Assembly (NCBI GenBank): GCA_005938025.2
Contig: VCCI02000001.1
Coordinates: 1,364,001 to 1,428,000, forward strand
Reading direction: 5' to 3'
Origin: Inquilinus sp. KBS0705
GTDB lineage: Bacteria > Bacteroidota > Bacteroidia > Sphingobacteriales > Sphingobacteriaceae
DNA: 64,000 bases
In this document: piece after piece, positions 1-8,048 of the stretch
How positions within the stretch are numbered: the first letter of the stretch is position 1
Layout of the letters: each line of letters opens with the position of its first letter
The notes under the pieces: model-generated
What the model was told of the DNA's origin: nothing
What the model saw: only the letters and a program-made list of their open reading frames with translations
Databases searched by the model: none
Made by a program: the position numbers and the translations under genes

Positions 1-542
1 TCGTAAGTTAAGCCAGATCCTGTCCGGCCGTTTATAGCCACTATTTGGTAGCCCCTCTTTAAGCCTTTAGCAGCAGCCGGAGAGCCGGGGTAAACATATT
101 TAACACGTAGGTCTGTGTAATCATTATAAAATGGTGCAAAACCAAAGTCGCCGTTGGTGCCTCCTAATTCGGTAGATACTGAGCCGTCATCTATAAAAGA
201 ATATTTAGCTGTTCCGGGGTCTGAATTAGAATATTCGTATGGCTTGCCTGTAGCCGGATTAATTTTAAACTGAGATATGGCATCAACCTCTTTTTGTAAG
301 GCTGTTAAATCATCACTACCGGTGTACGAGCGAGGTTTAAAGTCGGCATAACTTGGCAACGCATCGTTCCAATAGTACGTTTCTTTTGAATATAGGTAAA
401 CCGAATCTTTAATCAGGTCTAATGTCGAACCTACCTTTGTTGGCTCGGTAGGGTCGGTTGTACCGGTACCAGGTTTATCTTTTTTGCAAGCTGTAAAAGC
501 TATTGCCGAAAGCAATATGATTGAGTAAAATATTTTGCGCAT
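1..542 (-). CDS. S41 family peptidase lipoprotein, N-terminal part (cut by window edge)
   Basis: This open frame starts with ATG at 540-542 and runs off the left edge, so about 180 codons are visible. The N-terminus is a lipoprotein signal peptide ending in a lipobox with Cys19 (IAFTACKK), so the protein should be lipid-anchored and exported. A segment with DSVYLYSKETYYWNDALP is followed by a PDZ-like stretch near the edge (GLKRGYQIVAINGR). This order is what I know from Bacteroidota lipoproteins of the C-terminal processing (S41) peptidase family. The catalytic Ser/Lys domain would lie outside the window, so activity cannot be judged. It is the last visible gene of a leftward group and lies 61 bases after the HAD gene. 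The family is inferred from the N-terminal pattern and the PDZ-like piece. Confidence 0.7.
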   Translation of the reverse strand, partial: MRKIFYSIILLSAIAFTACKKDKPGTGTTDPTEPTKVGSTLDLIKDSVYLYSKETYYWNDALPSYADFKPRSYTGSDDLTALQKEVDAISQFKINPATGKPYEYSNSDPGTAKYSFIDDGSVSTELGGTNGDFGFAPFYNDYTDLRVKYVYPGSPAAAKGLKRGYQIVAINGRTGSGLTY

Positions 543-603
543 GTTATATAGTGTAATATGTGTTACTTAACGGTTTTGTTATTTGTATTATTATAGCCGG
601 CAT

Positions 604-1221
604 TTACAATAAGTCGTTTACATTAATGTAATCAATGCCGGTAGCTTCTGCACATAACCTGTCGGTTTCCGAGTTTTCTATCATCAGCAGGTCGCGCCTT
701 TGTAAATTATGTTGCTGCATCAATAAATGCAGTACGTCCGGCTCTGGCTTTGGCGATGTTTCGTCTGCAAAATAACAAACTAAATAAGGTTGTAAACCAT
801 GCCACTCTACTTGCCTTAGCTTATTTAATTGTTGCTGCGGGTTGCCGTTGGTAACAATAAACAACTTTTTACGGTCGGTGACCACCTCTTGCATAAAGCT
901 AAGCATATTTTGGTATAATAGCAGTTTTAACGGAAGCTTAGCGGTTAACAATAGCACCTCTAAATTTTTTCGATACTTCTCGTCAACCTTTAAAACATTA
1001 ACCAACTCATCAAAAACAGCATCGCCGCCTTTAGTATTATACGTATTAACCATCAGGTCGGTTGTCTCTTTAGCGTCATTTAGATCGGTATACTCCAACA
1101 AGTTAGCAAACAGGTAATAAACCTGGTAGTAATAGTCTTTTTCGGGGTAAAGTACATTATCCAGTTCAAATACAAATGCCTTTTTGCGTTCATCTATATC
1201 GCTATATTTCAATCGTGCCAT
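604..1221 (-). CDS. HAD-superfamily protein with altered catalytic motifs
   Basis: A 205-residue protein with the layout of the HAD family of small phosphatases (pyrimidine-5'-nucleotidase-like). Motif I reads FVFELDNVLYP at residues 16-26. The position that is normally the nucleophilic Asp of DxDx(T/V) is Glu19, while the general acid/base Asp21 is kept. Motif II is LFIVTNGNP and motif III has the Lys of SPKPEPD. Motif IV reads MIENSETD where the family usually has GDSxxD, so one metal-binding acid is Asn. The reading frame is intact and of normal length, so this is not a pseudogene. It overlaps the upstream small gene by 20 bases, which suggests translational coupling. I would expect weak or no phosphatase activity, and a binding or regulatory role is possible. 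HAD fold is sure; function is not. Confidence 0.8.
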   Translation of the reverse strand: MARLKYSDIDERKKAFVFELDNVLYPEKDYYYQVYYLFANLLEYTDLNDAKETTDLMVNTYNTKGGDAVFDELVNVLKVDEKYRKNLEVLLLTAKLPLKLLLYQNMLSFMQEVVTDRKKLFIVTNGNPQQQLNKLRQVEWHGLQPYLVCYFADETSPKPEPDVLHLLMQQHNLQRRDLLMIENSETDRLCAEATGIDYINVNDLL

Positions 1222-1510
1222 TAACTAAGCTAATATTATACTCTTTAAATAGTTGTTCTGATAGCAAAAGTACATCCGCCTCTGCTTTATTTAAGAGGTA
1301 AACTGTTTCTATATCATTATCTAAACACAGCGCCAGCATTAAGTGCGTGTAACTATCTGCCGCCGGGTTGGGCAATTGCAGCATTCCTTGTTTTTCCAGC
1401 ATAAAAGCGGGTAATTCAAGGTAGTCGCCTAAAATTACATCGGGGCTGTTTAGCTTGCTTTTTAGCTTGTGTGCCAATGCGGTGGTAGCTGCGGTTATCA
1501 GTATTTTCAA
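1202..1510 (-). CDS. Small Rossmann-like protein, resembling a lone pre-ATP-grasp domain
   Basis: A 102-residue soluble protein that I do not recognise as a named family. It opens with a beta strand and helix typical of nucleotide-binding folds (MKILITAATTALAHKLKSKL) and ends with a strand-helix-strand pattern (residues about 65-98). That pattern resembles the N-terminal pre-ATP-grasp domain of CarB/PylC-like proteins, where the strand is followed by a helix and a 'gi.v' turn. The ATP-grasp part itself is absent. The stop of the ABC ATPase-side gap is only 3 bases away (lolD ends at 1514), and the HAD gene overlaps its end by 20 bases, so the three are probably co-transcribed. The fold is inference from pattern alone and no function is assigned. 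Confidence 0.6.
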   Translation of the reverse strand: MKILITAATTALAHKLKSKLNSPDVILGDYLELPAFMLEKQGMLQLPNPAADSYTHLMLALCLDNDIETVYLLNKAEADVLLLSEQLFKEYNISLVNGTIEI

Positions 1511-1513
1511 GTT

Positions 1514-2173
1514 TTATAAGCTATTTACTATCAAACCATCCTTCATCAATATAGTACGGTCGGCCATACCGGCTAATTCCTCGTTGTGGGTTACTATTAC
1601 AAATGTTTGGTTAAAGTCTTTTCTTAACCTTACAAAAAGTTCGTGCAATTCTAACGCATTTACCGAATCGAGGTTACCCGATGGCTCGTCGGCAAAAATA
1701 AGTGCCGGCTTATTAATTAATGCCCTTGCTACAGCCACACGTTGCTGCTCCCCTCCCGATAGTTCGGCTGGTTTATGGGTAAGCCTATGGCCAAGCCCCA
1801 GCATCTCCAGTAACTCTTTTGCCCTTGTTTCAGCTTCGGCGCGCGGTACACCAGCTATAAATGCAGGTATACAAACATTTTCAAGCGCGTTAAACTCTAC
1901 CAATAAATGATGGAACTGAAAAATAAAGCCAATTTTATGGTTACGAAACTCGCTCAGCTTTTTATTATTAAGCTTACTAACCTCTACACCATCAATATAC
2001 AACTGGCCCGAGTCGGCATTATCTAAAGTGCCCAAAATATTAAGCAACGAACTTTTACCTGCGCCGGATGCCCCTACTATGGTAACAATTTCGCCGCGGT
2101 TAACTTCAAGGTTCACCCCTTTTAAAATATGCAGCTTGCCGTATGATTTATTTATTGATTGTGCTTTAAGCAT
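1514..2173 (-). CDS. lolD: LolD-like ABC transporter ATP-binding protein
   Basis: ATPase subunit of the LolCDE/MacB type of ABC transporter, which in Gram-negative bacteria extracts lipoproteins from the inner membrane. Visible motifs are Walker A (GASGAGKSS), the Q-loop region [18 protein letters not shown] typical of LolD/MacB ATPases, the ABC signature [15 protein letters not shown], Walker B with catalytic Glu ([13 protein letters not shown]) and the switch His in [11 protein letters not shown] place the start at ATG 2173 ([11 protein letters not shown]). The frame can be extended two codons to a TTG, but the ATG matches the usual family start. The permease partner is not adjacent, which is common in this phylum. 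Downstream genes follow within 3 bases. The MacB branch cannot be excluded from the ATPase alone. Confidence 0.88.
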   Translation of the reverse strand: MLKAQSINKSYGKLHILKGVNLEVNRGEIVTIVGASGAGKSSLLNILGTLDNADSGQLYIDGVEVSKLNNKKLSEFRNHKIGFIFQFHHLLVEFNALENVCIPAFIAGVPRAEAETRAKELLEMLGLGHRLTHKPAELSGGEQQRVAVARALINKPALIFADEPSGNLDSVNALELHELFVRLRKDFNQTFVIVTHNEELAGMADRTILMKDGLIVNSL

Positions 2174-2353
2174 TGCCAAAGTTAAATTTTTGGTTGTAAA
2201 GGTTGTAATAGTAATATGGGTAATTTGGTTTTAGCTTATGGTATTTATTTAAATAATGTAAAACCTTTAAAACTCTTATCACTTTTACCACACTTTCAAC
2301 TCACAACTTATTAAACAAAATAGTAGCTTTACCGCAAATTCTTCAACATACAT

Positions 2354-3547
2354 ATGAATATTCACGAATATCAGGGCAAAGCAATACTTAAAAGCTTTGG
2401 CGTTAGAGTACAGGAAGGCATAGTTGCAGATACACCCGAAGAGGCTGTAGCTGCTGCTCAGAAAATGAAGGAAGACTATGGGTCGGACTGGACAGTTATA
2501 AAAGCACAGATACACGCAGGTGGCCGCGGTAAAGGCGGTGGCGTTAAGCTGGCTAAAAATGCTGAACAAGTAAAAGAAATTGCAGGCAAAATTATAGGCA
2601 TGCAATTAGTTACCCCACAAACCGGCCCCGAAGGCAAATTGGTTAAAAAGGTATTGGTTGCACAGGATGTATACTACCCCGGCGAAAGCGAAACAAAAGA
2701 GTTTTACGTAAGCGTATTGCTCGATCGTGCTAAAGGCCGTAATATCATTATGTATTCTACCGAAGGCGGTATGGATATTGAAGAAGTAGCGCATTCTACC
2801 CCTGAATTGATACATAAAGAAGAAATTGACCCTAAAGTAGGTTTACAAGGTTTCCAGGCGCGTAAAATTGCCTTTAACCTGGGCCTGTCAGGCGATGCCT
2901 TTAAGGATATGGTTAAATTCATTACTGCTTTATACAAAGCGTATGATGCAACCGATTCGTCTCAGTTTGAGATAAACCCCGTTTTAAAAACATCCGACAA
3001 CAAAATTTTAGCTGTTGATGCTAAAGTAAACTTAGATGATAACGCTTTGTACCGCCACCCTGATTATGCCGCTTTACGCGACACTGATGAGGAAGACCCT
3101 ACCGAGGTTGAAGCAAGCAAAAGCAACTTAAACTATGTTAAGCTTGATGGTAACGTTGGCTGTATGGTAAACGGAGCCGGCTTAGCTATGGCAACTATGG
3201 ATATTATTAAAATAGCCGGCGGCGAACCTGCTAACTTCTTGGATGTTGGTGGTACAGCTAACGCGCAAACAGTTAAGGCTGGTTTTAACATCATCCTGTC
3301 TGACCCTAATGTTAAAGCTATCCTGATCAATATCTTTGGTGGTATTGTTCGTTGCGACCGTGTTGCACAAGGTGTTATTGATGCTTATCACGAAATTGGC
3401 AACATACCTGTACCTATCATCGTTCGTTTACAAGGAACAAATGCCAAAGAAGCTAAAGATTTGATAGATAACTCTGGACTTAAAGTATACTCTGCCATAT
3501 TACTTAAAGAAGCAGCTGACAGGGTTAAAGAAGTTTTAGCCTTATAA
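2354..3547 (+). CDS. sucC: Succinyl-CoA ligase (ADP-forming) beta subunit
   Basis: TCA-cycle enzyme subunit of 397 residues that forms succinate and ATP from succinyl-CoA with the alpha subunit SucD. The N-terminus MNIHEYQGKAILKSFGV is the hallmark of SucC. The ATP-grasp region follows (VIKAQIHAGGRGKGGGVKLA at about 50-70), and metal and nucleotide ligands are in FEINPVL and DAKVNLDDNA. The C-terminal CoA-ligase domain contains GCMVNGAGLAMATMD and NIFGGIVRCD, the latter including the residues that meet the phosphohistidine of SucD. Length and both domains are complete. sucD is not next to it; the next gene is an unrelated YceI protein after a strong terminator at 3577-3600, so sucC is transcribed alone here. 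Confidence 0.97.
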   Translation: MNIHEYQGKAILKSFGVRVQEGIVADTPEEAVAAAQKMKEDYGSDWTVIKAQIHAGGRGKGGGVKLAKNAEQVKEIAGKIIGMQLVTPQTGPEGKLVKKVLVAQDVYYPGESETKEFYVSVLLDRAKGRNIIMYSTEGGMDIEEVAHSTPELIHKEEIDPKVGLQGFQARKIAFNLGLSGDAFKDMVKFITALYKAYDATDSSQFEINPVLKTSDNKILAVDAKVNLDDNALYRHPDYAALRDTDEEDPTEVEASKSNLNYVKLDGNVGCMVNGAGLAMATMDIIKIAGGEPANFLDVGGTANAQTVKAGFNIILSDPNVKAILINIFGGIVRCDRVAQGVIDAYHEIGNIPVPIIVRLQGTNAKEAKDLIDNSGLKVYSAILLKEAADRVKEVLAL

Positions 3548-3576
3548 TTAAATAAGAGATTTAAATAAAAATACAA

Positions 3577-3600
3577 GGGAGCAGCAATGCTCCCTTTTTT
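3577..3600 (+). terminator. Rho-independent terminator after sucC
   Basis: A 7-bp perfect stem (GGGAGCA / TGCTCCC) with a GCAA tetraloop is followed directly by six T. It lies 30 bases after the sucC stop and should end that transcript. Confidence 0.9.
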
Positions 3601-3700
3601 GTTGCTGCAAATTTGAATAGTGGATCAAATATTAAAACAAATCCCTACCCTGGTAGGTTATAAAAACACAATTTGTCTGATGATTGTAAACTTGCATAAC

Positions 3701-3728
3701 AATATTATATGTTTAAACATATAATATT
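3701..3728. promoter_or_regulatory. Perfect 28-bp palindrome, candidate operator of the YceI gene
   Basis: The left half AATATTATATGTTT (3701-3714) is followed with no spacer by its exact reverse complement (3715-3728). It abuts a Bacteroidota -7 box at 3729-3736, so a bound dimer would cover the -33 region and block RNA polymerase. AT-rich palindromes centred on GTTTAAAC are known as targets of MarR-type repressors, and YceI genes are often under such control. No regulator gene lies beside it here. There is no T-run and the whole element is AT-rich, so a terminator is unlikely. Confidence 0.65.
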
Positions 3729-3736
3729 TACATTTG
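3729..3736 (+). promoter_or_regulatory. -7 promoter box (TACATTTG) of the YceI gene
   Basis: Exact match to the Bacteroidota sigma-A -7 consensus TAnnTTTG, 22 bases before the ATG at 3759. The -33 TTG is not at the expected distance because that position is occupied by the palindrome at 3701-3728. Confidence 0.6.
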
Positions 3737-3758
3737 TCTCAACAAAACAATAAAAACC

Positions 3759-4295
3759 ATGGCAACAGCAACAAAATGGGTATTAGACCCAATGCACTCA
3801 GAAGTACAATTTAAAGTTAAACACTTAGTAATATCTACCGTAAGCGGCTTTTTTAAATCGTTTGAAGGTGAGTTAACCACAACTGACGACAACTTCGAAG
3901 ATTCGGACATCAGCTTCTCTTTAGATGTTAACAGTATTGATACTAACCAGGCACAACGCGATGAACACTTAAAAAGCCCGGAATTTTTTGATGCGGCAAC
4001 GTATCCAAAAATCAGCTTTAAATCAACATCTATCAAAAAAACTGATGATGATGAATATACATTAAACGGCGACCTGACCATCAAAGACGTTACCAAACCG
4101 GTAACACTTAAGGCAGAGTTTGGCGGATCGACCGACGATTTTTATGGTAACACTAAAGCTGGTTTTGAAGTAACCGGAAAAATTAACCGTAAAGAGTTTG
4201 GTTTAACTTGGGACGGTGTAACCGAAGCAGGCTCGATAGTAGTTGGCGAAGATATTAAACTCACCATCAACGTACAGTTTGCTAAACAAGCGTAA
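3759..4295 (+). CDS. YceI family protein
   Basis: A 178-residue beta-barrel (lipocalin-like) protein of the YceI family, members of which bind isoprenoid or other hydrophobic ligands and are often induced by acid, osmotic or oxidant stress. The opening TKWVLDPMHSEVQFKVKHL is the family signature (W-x-x-D-x-x-H-S). Later elements are SPEFFDAATYPKISF, the conserved Pro/Phe block after the first half, and NRKEFGLTWD near residue 145. No signal peptide is visible, so unlike E. coli YceI this copy is probably cytoplasmic, as many Bacteroidota homologues are. It stands alone between terminators, behind a perfect palindrome that covers the promoter, so tight single-gene repression is the likely control. 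Confidence 0.93.
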   Translation: MATATKWVLDPMHSEVQFKVKHLVISTVSGFFKSFEGELTTTDDNFEDSDISFSLDVNSIDTNQAQRDEHLKSPEFFDAATYPKISFKSTSIKKTDDDEYTLNGDLTIKDVTKPVTLKAEFGGSTDDFYGNTKAGFEVTGKINRKEFGLTWDGVTEAGSIVVGEDIKLTINVQFAKQA

Positions 4296-4313
4296 TTAAG
4301 TCAAAGGGTTATA

Positions 4314-4371
4314 AGGGTTGCAGAGGGTTAAAGGGTATGTACTTTAAACCTCTGCAACCCTTTTGTTTTTT
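4314..4371 (+). terminator. Terminator after the YceI gene
   Basis: A long stem with 14 perfect pairs (4314-4327 with 4350-4363, containing GGGTTGCAGAGG) is followed by TTGTTTTTT. It starts 19 bases after the YceI stop. Confidence 0.8.
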
Positions 4372-4439
4372 ATGGATTATAACAATTACAAGGTTTTAAG
4401 ATGTTTTAAACTTTGTAGCGGTATATTTGTCATATAAAC

Positions 4440-5060
4440 ATGCTGATAAAGATCTATCCCGAAAACCCCAACGAAAAAGCTATTGAACAGGTAGCCGAGG
4501 TGCTGCGTAAAGGTGGCATTATCATATACCCTACCGATACGGTTTATGGGCTGGGCTGCGATATCACAAATCAAAAAGCAATAGAGCGGATATGCAAGAT
4601 CAGGAATATAAAGCCCGACAAAGCTAATTTCTCCTTTATTTGCTATGATCTTAGCCATATATCAGATTATATTAAACCCATTGATAACACCACTTTCAGG
4701 GTATTAAAAAAGGCATTGCCTGGGCCCTTTACCTTTATATTTAATGCCAGCCACGCGGTACCAAAGCTGTTAAGCAGCAATAAAAAAACGGTAGGTATAC
4801 GCGTACCCGATAATAACATAGCCCGCGACATTGTAAAGGTTTTGGGTAACCCCATCCTATCAACATCAATACATGATGAAGATGATATAATCGAATACTC
4901 AACCGACCCCGAGCTGATACACGAGAAATATGAAGACCTGGTAGATATTGTAATAGATGGCGGCTATGGTGATAACATCCCGTCTACAGTAGTTGACTGC
5001 ACCTCGGGCGATTTCGAAATTATCCGCGAAGGTAAAGGCGAGCTGGAAGAATATTTGTAA
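4440..5060 (+). CDS. YrdC/Sua5-domain protein, YciO-like (L-threonylcarbamoyladenylate synthase family)
   Basis: A 206-residue single YrdC domain protein. This fold makes threonylcarbamoyl-AMP for the t6A modification of ANN-decoding tRNAs in TsaC/Sua5, while the YciO branch has a less certain role. Visible family blocks are GGIIIYPTDTVYGLGCD (residues about 26-42), PGPFTFIF, KKTVGIRVPDN and the C-terminal STVVDCTSGDFEIIREGKG. Length, the start IKIYPENPNEKAIEQ and the end match E. coli YciO (also 206 residues) better than TsaC, as I remember those sequences. No Sua5 C-terminal domain is present. The ATG at 4440 gives the expected family start. If a second YrdC gene exists elsewhere in the genome, that one would be the main t6A enzyme. 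Confidence 0.88.
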   Translation: MLIKIYPENPNEKAIEQVAEVLRKGGIIIYPTDTVYGLGCDITNQKAIERICKIRNIKPDKANFSFICYDLSHISDYIKPIDNTTFRVLKKALPGPFTFIFNASHAVPKLLSSNKKTVGIRVPDNNIARDIVKVLGNPILSTSIHDEDDIIEYSTDPELIHEKYEDLVDIVIDGGYGDNIPSTVVDCTSGDFEIIREGKGELEEYL

Positions 5061-5120
5061 AAATTATATTTATTTTGGAATGAGCTTAAATCAAGCCATA
5101 ATCTATCATATTAGTTTTAT

Positions 5121-5570
5121 ATGACCAAGGTAATACTATCAAGCAAACTCATTTTAGACAAAATTATATTAATTGTAATTACATTAATAGTTGTTGTTGC
5201 TTGGATAACTATGCCTATTATACCTATTGTATTTTTTCTTTTAGCCTTTGTTTTAATAACCAACTCTTTTTATAGTCTTTTTTGGTATACCAATAAGGTT
5301 ACTTATAGTAATGATCGTTTGTATATTGGGAGTAAAGCAGAAAAAGAAGTACTTTTTGAAAATATAAATTTAATAGCTGTTACTCCCCATTACGGTACTT
5401 ACAGAACCATGTGGAAAATAAATTATCTTTCTGAAGACAAAGAAAAGTCAGTTTATTTTTATCCTCGTATTACTTTATTAAATATGGATGAGTTTATACT
5501 CACCGTAAAACAAATCAAGCCGGAAGTAATGATTAGAAGTTATACCCTTTCGCTTGACATAGATCTGTAA
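5121..5570 (+). CDS. Small membrane protein with a PH-like domain, function unknown
   Basis: A 149-residue protein with two hydrophobic segments close together (about residues 10-30 and 33-53), so both ends should face the same side. They are followed by a soluble beta-rich region of about 90 residues (YTNKVTYSNDRLYIG, then KSVYFYPRITLLNMDEF). This two-helix plus beta-sandwich layout resembles bacterial PH-domain membrane proteins. I see no catalytic motif. It is more AT-rich than its neighbours. It ends one base before the stop of trpA on the other strand, so the two genes are exactly tail to tail. Confidence 0.7.
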   Translation: MTKVILSSKLILDKIILIVITLIVVVAWITMPIIPIVFFLLAFVLITNSFYSLFWYTNKVTYSNDRLYIGSKAEKEVLFENINLIAVTPHYGTYRTMWKINYLSEDKEKSVYFYPRITLLNMDEFILTVKQIKPEVMIRSYTLSLDIDL

Positions 5571-6341
5571 TTATCCTTTAACTCCTGCAATAAATCCCGG
5601 TATTTTCTTCATATAATCATCTTGCGCCAATAGTTTAACAAAAGCGCTACCCACAATGGCGCCGTTTGCGTATTGGCAAGCTTTGCTAAATGATGCGTTA
5701 TCTGCTATGCCAAAACCGATAATTGTTGGATTTTTCAGTTGCATCCCTTTTATACGGGTGTAATAACCTTCAATGCTATCAGTAAGCTGTAAATTGCCAC
5801 CGGTGATAGATGATGACGACAGCAGGTAAATAAAGCTGTTACTCAATCCATCAATTTTGCGAATGCGCTCTTCTGATGTTTGCGGCGTAACCAAAAATAT
5901 GTTGCTTAATCCGTTATCTTCAAAATAGTTGCTGTATAGCATCTCATACTCGTACATGGGCAGGTCGGGTACTATTATGCCATCTACCCCTACCGCGGCG
6001 GCTTGTTTGCAAAAACGCTCTACACCGTATTGTACAATAGGGTTTACATAGCCCATCAATAAAATAGGCAAGCTAACACGGCTACGCAGATCTTTTAATT
6101 GCTCAAACAGTAAATTCAAGTTCATGCCGTTATCTAATGCCGTTTGCGAACTATGCTGAATGGTTGGCCCATCGGCAACCGGGTCTGAGTATGGGAAACC
6201 GATCTCTAAGAAGTCGGCTCCTGCTTTTTCCAGCGCCTCTGCAATATCAATTGTAGTATTAAGCGCAGGATACCCGGCCGTAAAATATATAGATAACAGG
6301 TTTTTATTTTTTGCAGTAAAAAGCTTGTTCAATCGGTTCAT
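5571..6341 (-). CDS. trpA: Tryptophan synthase alpha chain
   Basis: TIM-barrel enzyme that cleaves indole-3-glycerol phosphate to indole and glyceraldehyde-3-phosphate and hands indole to TrpB for the last step of tryptophan synthesis. The two catalytic acids are visible: Glu in FLEIGFPYSDP and Asp in DPVADGPTIQ, in the same order and spacing as Glu49 and Asp60 of the E. coli enzyme. The phosphate-binding end motifs are SSITGG, GFGIAD and GAIVGSAFVK. I chose the ATG at 6341 (MNRLNKLF) because family members usually start there and a -7 box at 6367-6374 would leave a short leader. An in-frame ATG at 6362 adds 7 residues. The gene stands alone, without trpB or other trp genes on either side, which is unusual. 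Confidence 0.94.
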   Translation of the reverse strand: MNRLNKLFTAKNKNLLSIYFTAGYPALNTTIDIAEALEKAGADFLEIGFPYSDPVADGPTIQHSSQTALDNGMNLNLLFEQLKDLRSRVSLPILLMGYVNPIVQYGVERFCKQAAAVGVDGIIVPDLPMYEYEMLYSNYFEDNGLSNIFLVTPQTSEERIRKIDGLSNSFIYLLSSSSITGGNLQLTDSIEGYYTRIKGMQLKNPTIIGFGIADNASFSKACQYANGAIVGSAFVKLLAQDDYMKKIPGFIAGVKG

Positions 6342-6366
6342 GGGAGCGGCGGTATTATCCATTCAG

Positions 6367-6374
6367 CAAAAATA
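6367..6374 (-). promoter_or_regulatory. -7 promoter box (TATTTTTG on the minus strand) of trpA
   Basis: Exact TAnnTTTG on the minus strand. Transcription would start near 6361, on top of the ATG at 6362, which favours the internal ATG at 6341 or a leaderless message. No TTG is seen at the -33 distance. Confidence 0.4.
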
Positions 6375-6470
6375 TTGTTATTAATCAGGTTTTAGCTATG
6401 ATATTTAAATTTTTGCTTGATACCGCTTAAACACCTACTTTAGGGGCTATCCATTTTACCTGAATAAATT

Positions 6471-7958
6471 ATGGCACCCGGAATATTACTCACGTTCATC
6501 ATTGGTTACTTTTTGGTATTGATGGTGATATCGTACCTCACCTCAAAAAAATCATCAGATAACGATACTTTTTTTGTGGCCAACCGCAACTCTAAATGGT
6601 ATTTGGTAGCTTTCGGGATGATAGGTACCGCGTTAAGCGGGGTTACCTTTATATCGGTACCAGGCAAGGTAGGTGCACCAAGCGGCGACCAGTTTGCCTA
6701 TTTCCAATTCGTACTAGGTAATGCAGCGGGTTTTATTATCATCGCTACGGTGTTGCTGCCACTTTATTATCGCCTAAGGCTTACATCTATTTATAGTTAC
6801 ATAGAGCAGGCATTAGGCACCTGGAGTTATAAAACAGCAGCAGGCATATTTTTGCTTAGTCGTACTATCGGCTCGTCGTTCAGGCTATACCTGGTGGTTA
6901 TTGTACTGCAAAAATTCATTTTTGATAGCTATGGCGTTCCCTTTGCGGTAACAGTGCTTATTTGTTTGGTGCTTATATGGTCGTATACGTTTAAAGGTGG
7001 CTTAAAAACCATTATAATAACCGATAGTCTGCAAACATTCTTTCTGGTAGCGTCGGTATTCTTATCCATCTACTTTATATGCAAAAGCCTCAATTATAAT
7101 GTATTTGAAGCGGCCGAAGCCATTAAAAACAGCAGCTATTCTAAAATATTCTTCCTCGACGATTTTATGAGCAGCCACTTCCATTTAGGCAAGCAATTCC
7201 TTGGGGGTTTGTTCATTACTGTTGGTATGACAGGGCTTGACCAGGACCTTATGCAGAAAAACTTAAGCCTGAAAAACATTAAAGAAGCGCAAAAAAATAT
7301 GTTCAGCTTTACCGGCGTATTTGTTATCATTAACATCTTCTTTTTAAGCGTGGGTGCCTTGTTGTACATATACGCGCAACGCTACGGCATCACTGTTGAG
7401 AAAACCGACTACTTATACCCTACCATCGCCTTAAAATACCTGGGCGTTATACCGGCAATGGTGTTTATGCTTGGTTTAACAGCCGCCACCTTTGCCACTA
7501 CCGATTCGGCACTTACGGCGTTAACGACCTCTTTTTGTGTCGATTTTTTAAACTTTAACAAACGCGGCGATACAAATAGTAAAAAGATGGTAAATGTGCG
7601 CCACTATGTGCATATCGCGTTTTCGGGGCTGATGTTTTTAACAATCATCCTGTTTAACGCCTTAAATAACGATGCGGTAGTAACGGCTATATTTAAGGTA
7701 GCATCGTATACTTACGGGCCATTGTTAGGCCTGTATAGCTTTGGCTTATTTATGAGCAGCAGGCAGGTGAACGACAAACTGGTACCTTTTATCTGTTTAA
7801 TATCCCCGGCTGTATGTTTCTTCTTAAGTACCGAATCTAAGGCACTTTTGGGTGGTTATGTTTTCGACAACGAGCTTATCATTGTGAACGGATTAATTAC
7901 ATTTGCCGGCTTGTTGCTGTGTTCGCGCAGTAAAGCGGCGAGTACTAAAGTAGCATAG
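6471..7958 (+). CDS. Sodium:solute symporter (SSS family)
   Basis: A 495-residue polytopic membrane protein of the SSS family (relatives of PutP and SGLT), which imports sugars, amino acids or other small solutes with Na+. About 13 hydrophobic segments are spread over the whole length, as expected. Typical stretches are SDNDTFFVANRNSKWYLVAF (first loop), GTALSGVTFISVPGKVG (second helix, with the Na+-site region), LYYRLRLTSIYSYIEQALG, and TVGMTGLDQDLMQKNLS, which matches the GLDQDxxQK block of sialic-acid and inositol-like transporters of this phylum. No catabolic gene flanks it, so the substrate cannot be read from context. It is divergent from trpA with a 108-base gap to the ATG at 6362. Confidence 0.93.
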   Translation: MAPGILLTFIIGYFLVLMVISYLTSKKSSDNDTFFVANRNSKWYLVAFGMIGTALSGVTFISVPGKVGAPSGDQFAYFQFVLGNAAGFIIIATVLLPLYYRLRLTSIYSYIEQALGTWSYKTAAGIFLLSRTIGSSFRLYLVVIVLQKFIFDSYGVPFAVTVLICLVLIWSYTFKGGLKTIIITDSLQTFFLVASVFLSIYFICKSLNYNVFEAAEAIKNSSYSKIFFLDDFMSSHFHLGKQFLGGLFITVGMTGLDQDLMQKNLSLKNIKEAQKNMFSFTGVFVIINIFFLSVGALLYIYAQRYGITVEKTDYLYPTIALKYLGVIPAMVFMLGLTAATFATTDSALTALTTSFCVDFLNFNKRGDTNSKKMVNVRHYVHIAFSGLMFLTIILFNALNNDAVVTAIFKVASYTYGPLLGLYSFGLFMSSRQVNDKLVPFICLISPAVCFFLSTESKALLGGYVFDNELIIVNGLITFAGLLLCSRSKAASTKVA

Positions 7959-8048
7959 CAGCAAACCTAAAAAGCACATTATTGTATTATTAAGATATAT
8001 CTTCCGGGCCTTACCTGCTTTTTCGGTAGTTCGGATCAAAATAAAACC

